Part shown: one piece after another, positions 1 to 10,022 of the stretch
How positions within the stretch are numbered: the stretch's first letter is position 1
Layout: every line of letters begins with the position of its first letter
DNA from: an uncultured Oscillatoriales cyanobacterium
GTDB taxonomy: Bacteria > Cyanobacteriota > Cyanobacteriia > Cyanobacteriales > Microcoleaceae
DNA: 53,975 bases
Assembly (NCBI GenBank): GCA_903893625.1
Contig: CAITND010000184.1
Coordinates: 1 to 53,975, forward strand
Direction of reading: 5' to 3'
The notes under the pieces: model-generated
What the model was told of the DNA's origin: nothing
The model's input: only the letters and a program-made list of their open reading frames with translations
Databases searched by the model: none
Position numbers and translations under genes: made by a program

Positions 1-16
1 ATACCCCTCTACCCCT

Positions 17-54
17 CCCCCCCAAACCCCCCGTGCACGGGGGGCTTGGGGGGG
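17..54. repeat. G/C-homopolymer inverted repeat (hairpin)
   Basis: A C-run, AAA, a second C-run and the palindrome GTGCAC are followed by matching G-runs separated by CTT. Together they form a stem of about 16 bp with one mismatch. It lies just upstream of the RTX gene and just inside the window edge. It could be the terminator hairpin of a gene to the left or a dispersed palindromic repeat. No T-run follows on the plus strand, so simple intrinsic termination in that direction is not evident. Confidence 0.6.
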
Positions 55-102
55 GAAATATAAAGCCTAACTAAAAGTTAGGGGTTCGCACCCATTTTTC
101 CA

Positions 103-1260
103 ATGACTATAAACACAGTACAACCAAGTGATCCAACTTCTCCTGAAGCGGAAAAAGTCGTTACAGAGGTTCTTGATAAAATTCCTGAGGCTCTCCTTTC
201 TGAATTGTTCCCAGACGGGAATACCGAAAATATTACCGTATACCAGGGAGATCCTGATAAACCCAATGATATAGTAATTACTCCTGATTCAACGGGTAAC
301 ACAGCCTTTGTTAGTGGAGGTTCCAAAGAGGATCAAGTTACAGGAGACGGGAAACAAAATACTCTGATGAGCCTGAGCAAAGGTGCCGATAAGGTTGACA
401 TGGCAGATTCAGTTCCCAGTGGGCGACAAGGCCGAGCCTCAGTACCAACAGAAGGCCAAGATATAATCTTTGCCGGTCAAGGGGGTGACTCTATCAGTTC
501 AGGGATGGGAAACGATACAGTTTATGGGGACAATGGAAATGATTTTCTCGATGGGGGAAGTGGCAACGACTTTCTCGTGGGCGGTTTAGGTAATGATACC
601 CTGATTGGTGGTCTAGGCAATGACAGCTTATTTGGGCAAAGTGGAGATGATAGCCTCTCTGGAGATCAAGGCAACGATCTTTTATATGGAGGTCAAGGAA
701 GTGATACCCTGTCGGGTGGAGATGGCCAAGACATCCTATATGGGGATATTGGCAATGACTCCTTAGCTGGAGATATCGGTAGTGATCTTCTCTATGGTGG
801 GGAAGGAGATGATACCTTAGGAGGAGGAACAGGGAGTGACACTCTCTATGGTGGGCAAGGAAAAGATATTTTATTCGGGGATTCGGGCAATGACTTTCTC
901 TCTGGAGATCAGGGAGACGATACGCTTACCGGAGGCGAAGGAGCCGACACCTTCTATATTGGTGGCTTAGGTGACGTTCCCGATACGCTGACTGACTTTA
1001 CTCCAGGAGTGGATCTGATCGGCTTAAACGCTAATGTGTTTACGGCTTTGGGCGGTGTACCTGGCCCATTACCCAATGGGGAAGTACAGACTGTACAGAA
1101 CTTTAACCCCTCCCAGTTAGGAGATATTGCTTCTGCTAACTTGATTTATGATCAGGCGACAGGACAACTGTATTATCTGGATGAGCAGAAACAACCTGTT
1201 GCTATCTTAAAAATGGGCGAAAATCTGACATTAGGTAGCAACGACTTTGATTTAATCTAA
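103..1260 (+). CDS. RTX / hemolysin-type calcium-binding repeat protein
   Basis: This 385-residue acidic protein is built around tandem nonapeptide repeats of the type GGxGxDxLx (for example YGDNGNDFL, YGGEGDDTL). They span about residues 135-285 and fold into a calcium-filled parallel beta roll in this family. The N-terminal 130 residues have no obvious signal peptide. The C-terminal 90 residues (DTLTDFTPGVDLIGL onward, ending DFDLI) resemble the tail of cyanobacterial RTX proteins exported by type I secretion, so export through an unlinked ABC/TolC system is inferred. No enzymatic domain is visible, so a surface-layer or adhesin role is only a guess. The start ATG has no clear Shine-Dalgarno. 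It precedes a run of glycosyltransferase genes in the same direction, which makes it a possible glycosylation target. Confidence 0.85.
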   Translation: MTINTVQPSDPTSPEAEKVVTEVLDKIPEALLSELFPDGNTENITVYQGDPDKPNDIVITPDSTGNTAFVSGGSKEDQVTGDGKQNTLMSLSKGADKVDMADSVPSGRQGRASVPTEGQDIIFAGQGGDSISSGMGNDTVYGDNGNDFLDGGSGNDFLVGGLGNDTLIGGLGNDSLFGQSGDDSLSGDQGNDLLYGGQGSDTLSGGDGQDILYGDIGNDSLAGDIGSDLLYGGEGDDTLGGGTGSDTLYGGQGKDILFGDSGNDFLSGDQGDDTLTGGEGADTFYIGGLGDVPDTLTDFTPGVDLIGLNANVFTALGGVPGPLPNGEVQTVQNFNPSQLGDIASANLIYDQATGQLYYLDEQKQPVAILKMGENLTLGSNDFDLI

Positions 1261-1315
1261 AAACCATTGATTTTGGTGCCTCTATCTCGATTGTTTTAAC
1301 CTCCAGCCAGACTTC

Positions 1316-4300
1316 ATGATCGATTTATCTTTTTTGAGGGAGAACTGCTATCCTCCATCTTCTCAACTCATGGCTCAGGACAATGACACTCCTACTGCTC
1401 AGATGTATTGTCAGCAGGGTGCCTCTCTACAACAACAGGGTCAGTTTAAACAAGCGATCCAATGTTATCAAGAAGCAATTGCCTTAGATCCTGATGGGAA
1501 TGCCGATGTCTACTGTAACTTGGGATGTTTACTGGTTGCAGAAGCACAACTGGATGAAGCGGTTCTGATTTTTCAAACTGCCCTGACTCGATTTTCTAGG
1601 GAAGATAGTCATCTTTATAATAATTTAGCTTACAGTTACTTCAAACAAGGAAATTTGGATCAGGCGATTGCCAACTATTTGCGAGCGATTCAACTTCAAC
1701 CAGATTTAGTACAAGCTCATTACAATCTGGGTAAGGCTTTTCAACAACAAGGGTATCATCAGGTTGCTCTGAGCTATTTTGAACGAGTTTTAGCACTGCA
1801 ACCAGATTTTACAGAAGTCCATGGCAACTGTGTTTCCTCCTTAATTGAACAAAAACAATTTGAGCAAGCTTTGTATCATTGCCAAATGGTAATTATACAA
1901 AAGTTGCCTTGGATCACAGCCTATTGCCAAGGTGTAGGGGTGAGGCGCGACCCTAACCTACCAGCACTTCCGGCAATGGATCAAGCCAAAATTGCCTGTT
2001 GTCAGTTCCTGCAAAGGTTACAAACTGAAACGACTGACTTAACCCTAGCCTATCGATTCTTAGCTCAAACCTATCTTTATATCGGAGATTCCCAGGCTGA
2101 ATATCGAAATTTTGCCCAAGCGGAACTTTATTATCAAAAGGCGAATCAGATTGATCCCAAGTGGTTTGAATCCTATTGTCGATTGGGGGATTGTGCAGTT
2201 GAGTCTCACTCCTGGGTGAAAGCAACCCGTTATTATTCTCAAGCTTTGAAATTAGATCCCCAAAATCCTATTCTGCATGAAAGACTAGAAAAGGTACTAG
2301 ACAAACAACAACAAATTGAACGGGGAGAAATTATCTCGGATAGGCGTTTAATCGGCTCTGACCTTCGACTCCCCCTGGATTTAACCCCAAAAACCGCCTC
2401 AAAAACCGCCTGCCAAGGATTAGATTGTCTCCCTTGTCTCAAACAGATTGCTCGGCAGTTAGAACCGGTTAAATATGGCGAAGGGATTTATTATTTTCCA
2501 CCGAGTTCTCAACCTTTACCTTGGATTATTCCCGAACCGACTGTGACGATAATTCCCCAAGGCGGAGCTTGGATTGCCCCGAAAAAAAATTGGTGGAATG
2601 TTTGTAATGCGATCGCTATTTTAAATCAACAAGGAGAATTACTAACAGAATTTTCCTGTTTTTACCCCACTCCCTTACCCAATTGTCAGCACTATGATTG
2701 GAGTCAACATCAGATTTTCTCTCTCAAAGAATTACCTCCTGTCAAAAAATTGGAAGGGCGTGTTGTCGTGTTGTCAGGATTATCGGGAAATGTTTATTTT
2801 CATTGGATGGTAGATATTTTACCTCGGTTAGAAATTCTGAAACAGCATGATATTGATTTAGAGTCCATTGATTGGTTTGTGGTGAATGCCTGTGAGACTG
2901 CTTTTCAACGGGAAACTCTGAAAAAATTAGGCATTCCTGAGACTAAAATTATTGAAAGCGATCGCAGTTCCTATCTACAAGCTTCCCATTTAATTGTGCC
3001 TTCTTTTCCGGCTCCGGTGGGTTGGGTTGTGCCTTGGGTGATGGACTTTTGGCGAAAGGTTTATGCCGCAGAACAAGCTACCTCGGCTTCCGGGAAGCAG
3101 CAACGAATTTATATTAGCCGGCGAGGGGCGAGATACCGTCAAGTTCTAAATGAGCCTGATGTCATGGCACTGTTGGGGGAATGGGGCTTTGTTTGCGTAG
3201 AACTGGAACAACTTTCCGTTTCTGAACAAGTTCGTTTATTTGCTCAGGCTGAAATAATTGTCGCACCCCATGGGGCGGGATTAACGAATTTAATGTTTTG
3301 TCAGCCCCAGACTTGCGTGATTGAATTAATTTCTCCCAACTATGTGCGTCATTACTATTGGCTAATGAGTCACTATTTGAATTTAAAGCACTATACGTTG
3401 GAAGGTGAAATCTTAGATTGTGCTTTTTTGCGACAATTAATGTATCCTAGTCCCCTCATAGAAGATATTTGGATTAATTTACAATCCTTAGCAAAAGTTT
3501 TAGAACTTTCTGGTATAATTAAAGATAAGGGATTATCTGATAATTCATCTGACCCTAAAGCAGATATGTTATTTTATGTTTCTGAAGAAAACACCTTAGA
3601 GGAATGGCTGGAACTGGCCAAGAGTGCTTTTGCCCAAAAGCAAGTTGAGGCGGGGATTCAAGCTTGTGAATCTGCGTTAAAACTTGATGCCAATTGTGCG
3701 GAAGCTTATGGAATTTTAGGTAATATTTACCAAATTCAGGGACGATGGGAGCCAGCTAAAGATTTATATGAAAAAGCTATTCAATTACAGCCAACTTATG
3801 CAGAAGCCTATGGAAATTTAGGCAGTTTATATGCTAAACAGCAACAGTGGGAGTTAGCGGTTCAATATTATCAAACCACGCTCCAGTATAAACCAAATGC
3901 TGATTTAATTTACCGAAACTTAGCCAAGGTTTGGACAAAGTTAAATCGTCCGGGTGAAGCGGCAGAATGTTGGTATCATAGCTATCGGTTGCAACCGGAT
4001 CAGGCAAGGGCTCAGGAGTATTTAGAATTAGGAAACGTTTTATTAGAACAGGGAAAAATAGAGTTTGCGATCGCTTGTTTTCGTCATGCGTTAAACCAAG
4101 ATCCGAATTTAGCAGCAGCCCAAACAGCCTTAGAACAAGCTCAAAGCGAGGAAGATAAGATGCTAGAGATGTGTCAGATTAAGCCTCCACAATTATTTCA
4201 GCCTTCAGCTATTATAAATGAGACTGAATTATTACAGCAGGCGGAAGAAAATTTTAAAAAGAAAGCTTTAAAACAGGCGATCACCCAATGTCAGCAGGTG

Positions 4301-6325
4301 ATCGCCCAATCCCCGAACCAAGCCAAAGCCTATGAAATTTTAGGGAAAACGCTACATCAACTTGGACGTTTTGATCTAGCCATGAGAGCCTATCGAAAAT
4401 TGGTCAAACTCAGCCCTCAAGATGCGATCGCCCATACAAATTTAGGGAATTTATACGCTAAACAACGACAATGGCAATCGGCAGTTCTCGCTTATCAAAG
4501 AGCGATCGCCATCAATCCTAACTTAGCTGTAGCCTATCGGAATTTAGCCCAAGTCTTAGACCGAATAGGAAAACAGGACATTGCTATCCAGTATTGGTAT
4601 CAGGGATTTAGCTTAAAACCAGAAGCAGTGAAACCTACCGAACATTTAGCCTTGGGGAGTTTGTTACTGCGTCGGGGGAAATTAGTGGATGCTGCCACCT
4701 GCTACCGTCGAGCCTTATGGTTTGATCCAACTTGTGCGGAAGCGCACCATAACTTAGGGGAAGTGTTAGCCACTCAAGGACAGTGGGATGAGGCGATCGC
4801 TCATTATCAGCAAGCCCTAAAGATTAATCCCCATGCCTTTGAAACTTACAATAGCTTAGGCAAGGCCTTCGTTATCCAAGGTCGATGGCAAGAGGTTTTG
4901 ACTTGTTATCATCAAGCTTTGGAATTGAATCCTCGATTGTTAATGGCCTGGCAAAATCTCACCCAAGCTTTAATTCACAGCAGTCAATCCTTACAGGGTA
5001 GCGGGAACTCTCACGAAATCTTGCAGATGTTGGCAGGAACGTTTCTGTCTGGACAAGCGCGGCTTGGGACATCCCTACCGAGACGGGAGTTGCCCGGCAG
5101 TGGTATTGGGGAAACCTGGACAACAACAGCCGTGTCAATGGGCGAACCCCTGGCGGAGTCGAGTCAGTATCAGCAAGCTCAGGCTCGGTTTGAGCAAGGA
5201 AACTACCTGGACTGTATTCGGGACTGTGAGCAACTGACTGTTGCTTACCCCCAAGAAGTCACCGTTTATTGGCTGTTAGGGAAAGCTTGGGCTGCTTTGG
5301 GAAATGGGGAAAAAGCCAAACAATGCTATAAACAGGGAATTAAGTTGCAACCCCAAGAGGGGGAAGGGTATGTGCGGATAGGAGAACTTTATGCACAGGA
5401 AGGCAACTGGAAACTCGCCATTGCTTGTTATCAAAAAGCGATTCAATTTCAGCCCTCCGCTCTTACCTATCGGCAGTTAAGTCAAGGATGGCAAGTGCTG
5501 GGAAATTGGGAAAATGTCGAGGATTGTTTGTATGAAGCGTTGCGGTTAGAACCGGAACAGGTTTCAGTACAGGACTGTTTGCAACTGGGGGATGCTCTAT
5601 GGGAACGGGAACAAAGAACCCAGGCGATGATTTGTTATGGTCAGGCTTTAGTCAGAGATCCTCATTTCGCAATTCGCCACCCGCACTTAGGGGAACGGTT
5701 ACAGGAACCGGAGTCAGAAAAACAGAAAACTTTACAACTGTCTTCGGGGAATCCCCTGATTTCTATTTATAATGGTAATGGCAACGGCAAACATTCCTTG
5801 ACTCAAAAGAATCAAGGGGAATTACTGGAGCAAGCCTATCAGAAGTTGCAGTTAACTCAGTGGGAAGCTTGCATTAAAATTTGTAGTCAAGTGATAGAGC
5901 AGGAACCGCAACAGGTGGAAGCTTATCGATTGATGGCTCAGGCTTTATACAATCAAGGAGAAATTGCCCCTGCCTTGGCTGTTTATGAACAACTGCGACA
6001 ACTTCAGCCAGAAGATCCGGAAATCTACGCGACGTTAGGGGATATCTATGCAGAACAGGAGCAATGGGACGCTGCTATCCAATCTTACCAAACGGCAGTT
6101 CAGTTAAACCCTCAATTGACTTCTGTTCAAGAAGCATTGGGGGATATCTGGTCACGTCAAGGACAGTGGCAAAAGGCAAGTGCTTGTTATCAGCAAATGC
6201 TTCAGGTAGAGCCTGAGTTATGGGAAGTGCATCATAAATTAGGTGATGTCCTCTGGCAACAGGGAGAAGTGGAAGCGGCCGTTGAAGCGTATCAACAGGC
6301 TGCGGAGTTATCAAAAGTGCCTTAA
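1316..6325 (+). CDS. TPR - GT61 glycosyltransferase - TPR protein
   Basis: This 1669-residue protein has TPR repeats on both sides of a glycosyltransferase. TPRs cover about residues 25-335. A GT61 (DUF563) domain covers about 395-720, recognised by GNVYFHWMVDILPRLE near residue 485, IYISRRGARYRQV near 600, and APHGAGLTNLMF near 650. Further TPR blocks cover about 745-950, 970-1240, 1285-1450 and 1520-1669. GT61 enzymes transfer sugars such as xylose or GlcNAc to proteins or glycans; the donor here cannot be read from sequence. The TPRs probably bind protein acceptors or partners. Two short stretches interrupt the TPR pattern (near residues 206-220 and 1245-1285) and look like inserted repeat DNA kept in frame. 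The start is uncertain: an internal ATG at 1370 (MAQDNDTP) is equally plausible, and neither has a strong Shine-Dalgarno. Confidence 0.85.
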   Translation: MIDLSFLRENCYPPSSQLMAQDNDTPTAQMYCQQGASLQQQGQFKQAIQCYQEAIALDPDGNADVYCNLGCLLVAEAQLDEAVLIFQTALTRFSREDSHLYNNLAYSYFKQGNLDQAIANYLRAIQLQPDLVQAHYNLGKAFQQQGYHQVALSYFERVLALQPDFTEVHGNCVSSLIEQKQFEQALYHCQMVIIQKLPWITAYCQGVGVRRDPNLPALPAMDQAKIACCQFLQRLQTETTDLTLAYRFLAQTYLYIGDSQAEYRNFAQAELYYQKANQIDPKWFESYCRLGDCAVESHSWVKATRYYSQALKLDPQNPILHERLEKVLDKQQQIERGEIISDRRLIGSDLRLPLDLTPKTASKTACQGLDCLPCLKQIARQLEPVKYGEGIYYFPPSSQPLPWIIPEPTVTIIPQGGAWIAPKKNWWNVCNAIAILNQQGELLTEFSCFYPTPLPNCQHYDWSQHQIFSLKELPPVKKLEGRVVVLSGLSGNVYFHWMVDILPRLEILKQHDIDLESIDWFVVNACETAFQRETLKKLGIPETKIIESDRSSYLQASHLIVPSFPAPVGWVVPWVMDFWRKVYAAEQATSASGKQQRIYISRRGARYRQVLNEPDVMALLGEWGFVCVELEQLSVSEQVRLFAQAEIIVAPHGAGLTNLMFCQPQTCVIELISPNYVRHYYWLMSHYLNLKHYTLEGEILDCAFLRQLMYPSPLIEDIWINLQSLAKVLELSGIIKDKGLSDNSSDPKADMLFYVSEENTLEEWLELAKSAFAQKQVEAGIQACESALKLDANCAEAYGILGNIYQIQGRWEPAKDLYEKAIQLQPTYAEAYGNLGSLYAKQQQWELAVQYYQTTLQYKPNADLIYRNLAKVWTKLNRPGEAAECWYHSYRLQPDQARAQEYLELGNVLLEQGKIEFAIACFRHALNQDPNLAAAQTALEQAQSEEDKMLEMCQIKPPQLFQPSAIINETELLQQAEENFKKKALKQAITQCQQVIAQSPNQAKAYEILGKTLHQLGRFDLAMRAYRKLVKLSPQDAIAHTNLGNLYAKQRQWQSAVLAYQRAIAINPNLAVAYRNLAQVLDRIGKQDIAIQYWYQGFSLKPEAVKPTEHLALGSLLLRRGKLVDAATCYRRALWFDPTCAEAHHNLGEVLATQGQWDEAIAHYQQALKINPHAFETYNSLGKAFVIQGRWQEVLTCYHQALELNPRLLMAWQNLTQALIHSSQSLQGSGNSHEILQMLAGTFLSGQARLGTSLPRRELPGSGIGETWTTTAVSMGEPLAESSQYQQAQARFEQGNYLDCIRDCEQLTVAYPQEVTVYWLLGKAWAALGNGEKAKQCYKQGIKLQPQEGEGYVRIGELYAQEGNWKLAIACYQKAIQFQPSALTYRQLSQGWQVLGNWENVEDCLYEALRLEPEQVSVQDCLQLGDALWEREQRTQAMICYGQALVRDPHFAIRHPHLGERLQEPESEKQKTLQLSSGNPLISIYNGNGNGKHSLTQKNQGELLEQAYQKLQLTQWEACIKICSQVIEQEPQQVEAYRLMAQALYNQGEIAPALAVYEQLRQLQPEDPEIYATLGDIYAEQEQWDAAIQSYQTAVQLNPQLTSVQEALGDIWSRQGQWQKASACYQQMLQVEPELWEVHHKLGDVLWQQGEVEAAVEAYQQAAELSKVP

Positions 6326-6356
6326 TTTAATTCTTCGTATTCTGTCAAGTAATTAT

Positions 6357-9221
6357 ATGGTTATTCAGCAAAAACCCTCAATCCTTTCTGATCGTCCCAA
6401 GGGGTCTTCTATGGTTAAAAGTCGTCGTCGCTCCGTTTCTCCGGCCGAACCCCCTTATCGGTTAGCCCAGGCTTTAGTTGAGCAGGAAAAATGGCAAGAA
6501 GCGATCGCAGCCTATCAGCAAGCATTAAGAATAACACCGAATTGGGTTGAGGTGCAACGGGAGTTAGGGAATTTGTTCCTGAAGTTGGAACGTTGGGATG
6601 AGGCCGTTGAGGTTTATGAAACAGCGATCGGCTTGCGGTCGGATGGGGCTGAGGTTTATCATAATTTGGGGGATTCCTTACTGAAGTTGCAGCGCTGGGA
6701 AGATGCGGTTGCAGCGTATCAAAAAGCGATTGAATTGAATCCTGAGTTTTCTTGGTCTTATAATAATTTAGGGGATGGGTTGCGGGAGTTGCAACGCTGG
6801 GACGAGGCGGCGCAAGCTTATCAGAAAGCGATTGAGTTGAAACCCGATTTTGCTTTATCTCATCATAATTTAGGGGATATTTTAGTTAAAAAAGAAGATT
6901 GGAAAGGGGCGATCGCGGCTTATCAAAAAGCAGTTGATTTAGATCCAAATTTTGTTTGGTCATATTATAATTTAGGCGATGTTTTAGTTAAAAAAGAAGA
7001 TTGGGAAGGGGCGATCGCAGCCTATCGTAATGTTATTAAACTCGATCCAAATTTGCCACAGGTTCATGAAAAGTTAGGGGATGCTCTACAACATCAAATT
7101 CAGAGTTATTCTGAAGAAATTTCTCAAGTTTATCACCGAGCCGTTGCAGATAATCCAACGGATTTACAGGTTTATTATAAGGCATTAGAAGTAAACCCCA
7201 AAGATGCTGAAATGTCTTTAAAATTAGCTGATATTTTGAAAAGTCAGGGCAAATTAGAGCAGGCTATTACTTTTTATAAAAGCACTTTACAAATTGAACC
7301 TAATAATCCTGAAATTCAGGCGGTAGCTTGGCAAAAGTTAGGCGATGTTTTGCGGAAGTTAGGAAAGGATGATGCGGTTGTTGGGGTTTACCGAACTGTA
7401 ATCCCCCAGAATATCGTATTATTCACACCCTATTATAAAGCCAAGCAGCCCGAAAGACAGGATGAATTGATTTATTGCCTGAAAAAAAATATAGAGTGTC
7501 CTGAAATTGCAAAAATTGTCTTACTGATTGATGATGGTTATCAACCAGAACTAGAAAGTCCTAAAATTGAAATTATGCAACTATCTTCTAGGGCGACTTA
7601 TTTGGACTGGATAGAATTAACAGAGAAAAAGTTTCCCGATAAAATTTCAGTTCTGGCTAACACCGATATTTACTTAGATGAATCTATTGCCGGGCTGAGA
7701 GAAATATTTTCGGCTAACCCCAATGGTCTTGTCGCCCTTAGTCGTCGCGAGCAAAAAGGGTCGGAGCAAATTTTGCACGAAAACCCCCATCAGTCTCAGG
7801 ACGTTTGGGCGGTTTGTGGAGACTATAAGTTTACTGAATCTTTGAAAAAATCTTTGTCAGTTCCTTTGGGGTTGCCTCGTTGCGATGCAAAGATTGCCTA
7901 CTTATTTTCAGTTCATGGTGCTAAAGTATATAATCCATGTAATCACATCAAGATAGTTCATGTTCATGAAACACAGTTAAGGTCTTACGATAAGTACGGT
8001 GATACTACGATTTTAGGTAGTACAGCATGGGTTTATCCAAGTGAAAATCTTAGTCAGCCGTCTAAGTTAAAAATGAATGTGTGGACTTTAAACCCAGATG
8101 AAGTAGAAAATATCCAAATCAATGATAGTTTGATTCGTTGGCGAGAAGAGCGAAAAGAAGAAGCTTTGGAGTCTTGGGAAACAGCATTAGACCCAGAAAC
8201 GGTCAAGGCGATGCTGGAAAGATCTCAGGAAAAAATTAGGCCGTTCCATAATAAACATTTGGGTCAGCGCTGTGTAATTATTGGTAATGGCCCTAGTTTA
8301 AATGAAATGGATTTGTCGTTTCTGAAACATGAAATTTGTTTTGGAACCAATAAGATTTATTTGGGGTTTGAACGTTGGGAGTTTTCCCCGACCTATTATG
8401 TAGCAGTTAATCCCTATGTGATTGAACAAAGTTTTGATCAGATTCGCAAGATATCTTGTCCTAAGTTTATTGGTAATCGGGGGATTTCCTATTTTGATCC
8501 CTCGGATGATGTGATTTTTGTCAAAACCTTTCCATCTCCAGGGGAACCCTTTAGTAAGCATCCAGATGTAGGGTTAAATGAAGGCTCTACGGTAACTTAT
8601 GTGGCGATGCAGTTGGCTTATTACATGGGGTTTAGTGAGGTGATTTTGATTGGGGTGGATCATCATTTTGTTACTCAAGGAACTCCATACAAAGCGGTTG
8701 TGTCTGATGGGGATGATCCAAATCATTTTGACCCTACTTATTTTGGCAAAGGATTAAAATGGCAGTTACCTGATTTGGAAAATTCGGAGAAAAGTTATCA
8801 GGTTGCCAAGCAAGTATTTGAGGAAAGTGGGCGGAAAATTATTGATGCTACTGTTAATGGTCGATGTCAGGTTTTTCCTAAGCAAGATTACCGACTTATA
8901 TTTGAAGGTGTTTTGGCTAAGGATAAGATTCAGGGTGCAGAAAAGTTAGGTGTTAAGGCAGTTGAGATTGATCAGAAGTTGGCAAATTTGACAAGAAAAT
9001 CACAAAATCACAAAAATACAGAATTGTTAATATCACCAGCACTTGAAAATACCAAAAATCAAAAAATTGACCATAACTCTTGTCCAAATAATCAATCTAA
9101 TTTGGCTCAAAATCTGCATCATCGAGAAACCGATCTTCTTCAGATTTTACACGAAACTCAAGAACTGCTAGAGGAGTATTACTTTAAATATGAAAAACTT
9201 AAAAATCAAAAAGGTATATAA
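6357..9221 (+). CDS. TPR - glycosyltransferase-like - DUF115 (Maf/MptE-like) protein
   Basis: The protein has about 954 residues from this start. TPR repeats cover about residues 30-330, two of them nearly identical (DNA 6870-7025). A glycosyltransferase-like segment follows at about 350-560, with NIVLFTPYYKAK and a DxD-like LANTDIYLDE. A DUF115 domain covers about 635-850, with RCVIIGNGPSLNEMD, EGSTVTYVAMQLAYYMGF and ILIGVDHHF. The tail ends in a predicted coiled coil. DUF115 is found in Maf flagellin glycosyltransferases, which use CMP-activated nonulosonic acids, and in archaeal MptE, so a glycan-transfer role is inferred. An open frame extends up to 6243 inside the previous gene. I prefer ATG 6357 (32 bp after the upstream stop) or ATG 6411, which has AAGGGG about 8 bases upstream. 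Confidence 0.8.
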   Translation: MVIQQKPSILSDRPKGSSMVKSRRRSVSPAEPPYRLAQALVEQEKWQEAIAAYQQALRITPNWVEVQRELGNLFLKLERWDEAVEVYETAIGLRSDGAEVYHNLGDSLLKLQRWEDAVAAYQKAIELNPEFSWSYNNLGDGLRELQRWDEAAQAYQKAIELKPDFALSHHNLGDILVKKEDWKGAIAAYQKAVDLDPNFVWSYYNLGDVLVKKEDWEGAIAAYRNVIKLDPNLPQVHEKLGDALQHQIQSYSEEISQVYHRAVADNPTDLQVYYKALEVNPKDAEMSLKLADILKSQGKLEQAITFYKSTLQIEPNNPEIQAVAWQKLGDVLRKLGKDDAVVGVYRTVIPQNIVLFTPYYKAKQPERQDELIYCLKKNIECPEIAKIVLLIDDGYQPELESPKIEIMQLSSRATYLDWIELTEKKFPDKISVLANTDIYLDESIAGLREIFSANPNGLVALSRREQKGSEQILHENPHQSQDVWAVCGDYKFTESLKKSLSVPLGLPRCDAKIAYLFSVHGAKVYNPCNHIKIVHVHETQLRSYDKYGDTTILGSTAWVYPSENLSQPSKLKMNVWTLNPDEVENIQINDSLIRWREERKEEALESWETALDPETVKAMLERSQEKIRPFHNKHLGQRCVIIGNGPSLNEMDLSFLKHEICFGTNKIYLGFERWEFSPTYYVAVNPYVIEQSFDQIRKISCPKFIGNRGISYFDPSDDVIFVKTFPSPGEPFSKHPDVGLNEGSTVTYVAMQLAYYMGFSEVILIGVDHHFVTQGTPYKAVVSDGDDPNHFDPTYFGKGLKWQLPDLENSEKSYQVAKQVFEESGRKIIDATVNGRCQVFPKQDYRLIFEGVLAKDKIQGAEKLGVKAVEIDQKLANLTRKSQNHKNTELLISPALENTKNQKIDHNSCPNNQSNLAQNLHHRETDLLQILHETQELLEEYYFKYEKLKNQKGI

Positions 9222-9269
9222 ACTCGTTTTGTGTTAGTATAAGATTCATAACTGTAGATAAGGATTTTT

Positions 9270-9977
9270 ATGAATAGCAAGCCGCCAATACCAACAAAGT
9301 TATCTGTTTTATCAAGATTAAAAGATCAAGTTCCGATTTCAAGCATAATTGATGTTGGAGTTCGCGAGTGTACATCTTCTTTAATCAAAGTTTTTCCAGA
9401 AAAGAAACATTATTTATTTGAACCAGTTAATCTTTTCTTTGAAACGATATATGAGAATTATGCAAAAGTAGATTATGAGCTATTTCCAATCGCTTTATCT
9501 AACAATAATTCGGAAATTTATCTGATCCTTACGTCATTGAATAAAAATGGTGTCGTTACTCATAGTAGAATATCAAATAATCCAATTTTGGTAGATGGTT
9601 CTGAAGTTTTAGCTTGTGAAACCGTTGATGTACGACGTTTTTGTGATATGGATATCTCAGCGAAGATTGATCGCAATTTTTTGCTGAAAGTAGATGTCGA
9701 TGGGGAAGATTTAAATGTTATAAAAGGCTTTGGTAGCGTATTAAACTTAGCTTCAGTTATTATTATTGAAGCTACATGCTGGTCCGTACTTGAAAGATTT
9801 TCGTTTATTCAGAATAATGGTTTTCAGCTTTATGATATTGTTGATCTTGTCTATTATGGCTCTGCCCTCTACCAATTTGACCTTGTATTTGTCAGAACAG
9901 AATTAACTCAAATACCTGGCTTTAGGCCTGGATTTACGCCGTTTAATCCCAAGGTTTGGTTCCCTTTGGGGTTATAA
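9270..9977 (+). CDS. FkbM family methyltransferase
   Basis: This 235-residue class I SAM-dependent methyltransferase belongs to the FkbM family. The SAM-binding loop is IIDVGVRECTSSLIKVF (near residues 27-43), followed by YLFEPVNLF. The family signature LLKVDVDGEDLNVIKGF falls near residues 132-149. FkbM proteins O-methylate hydroxyl groups of sugars or polyketides. Here the neighbours suggest methylation of a glycan. The start ATG has AAGGA six bases upstream. It sits 48 bp after the DUF115 gene and 45 bp before the giant glycosyltransferase gene, so the three are probably co-transcribed. The first glycine-rich loop is slightly unusual (VGVRECTS rather than VGANxGxx), so catalytic activity is likely but not certain. 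Confidence 0.85.
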   Translation: MNSKPPIPTKLSVLSRLKDQVPISSIIDVGVRECTSSLIKVFPEKKHYLFEPVNLFFETIYENYAKVDYELFPIALSNNNSEIYLILTSLNKNGVVTHSRISNNPILVDGSEVLACETVDVRRFCDMDISAKIDRNFLLKVDVDGEDLNVIKGFGSVLNLASVIIIEATCWSVLERFSFIQNNGFQLYDIVDLVYYGSALYQFDLVFVRTELTQIPGFRPGFTPFNPKVWFPLGL

Positions 9978-10022
9978 ATTACTAAAGTAGCGAAAATTAT
10001 AGTATAAAAACATCTGAGGATT

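Noticed and set aside
480-940. Regular tandem repeats that could suggest a CRISPR or minisatellite array
   Set aside because: The repeats are 27-bp coding units of RTX nonapeptides, divergent at DNA level and in one open frame; there are no spacers.
6243-6356. Upstream extension of the TPR/DUF115 gene into the preceding gene
   Set aside because: The extra 38 residues overlap the GT61 gene, show no domain, and have no ribosome site better than those at 6357 or 6411.
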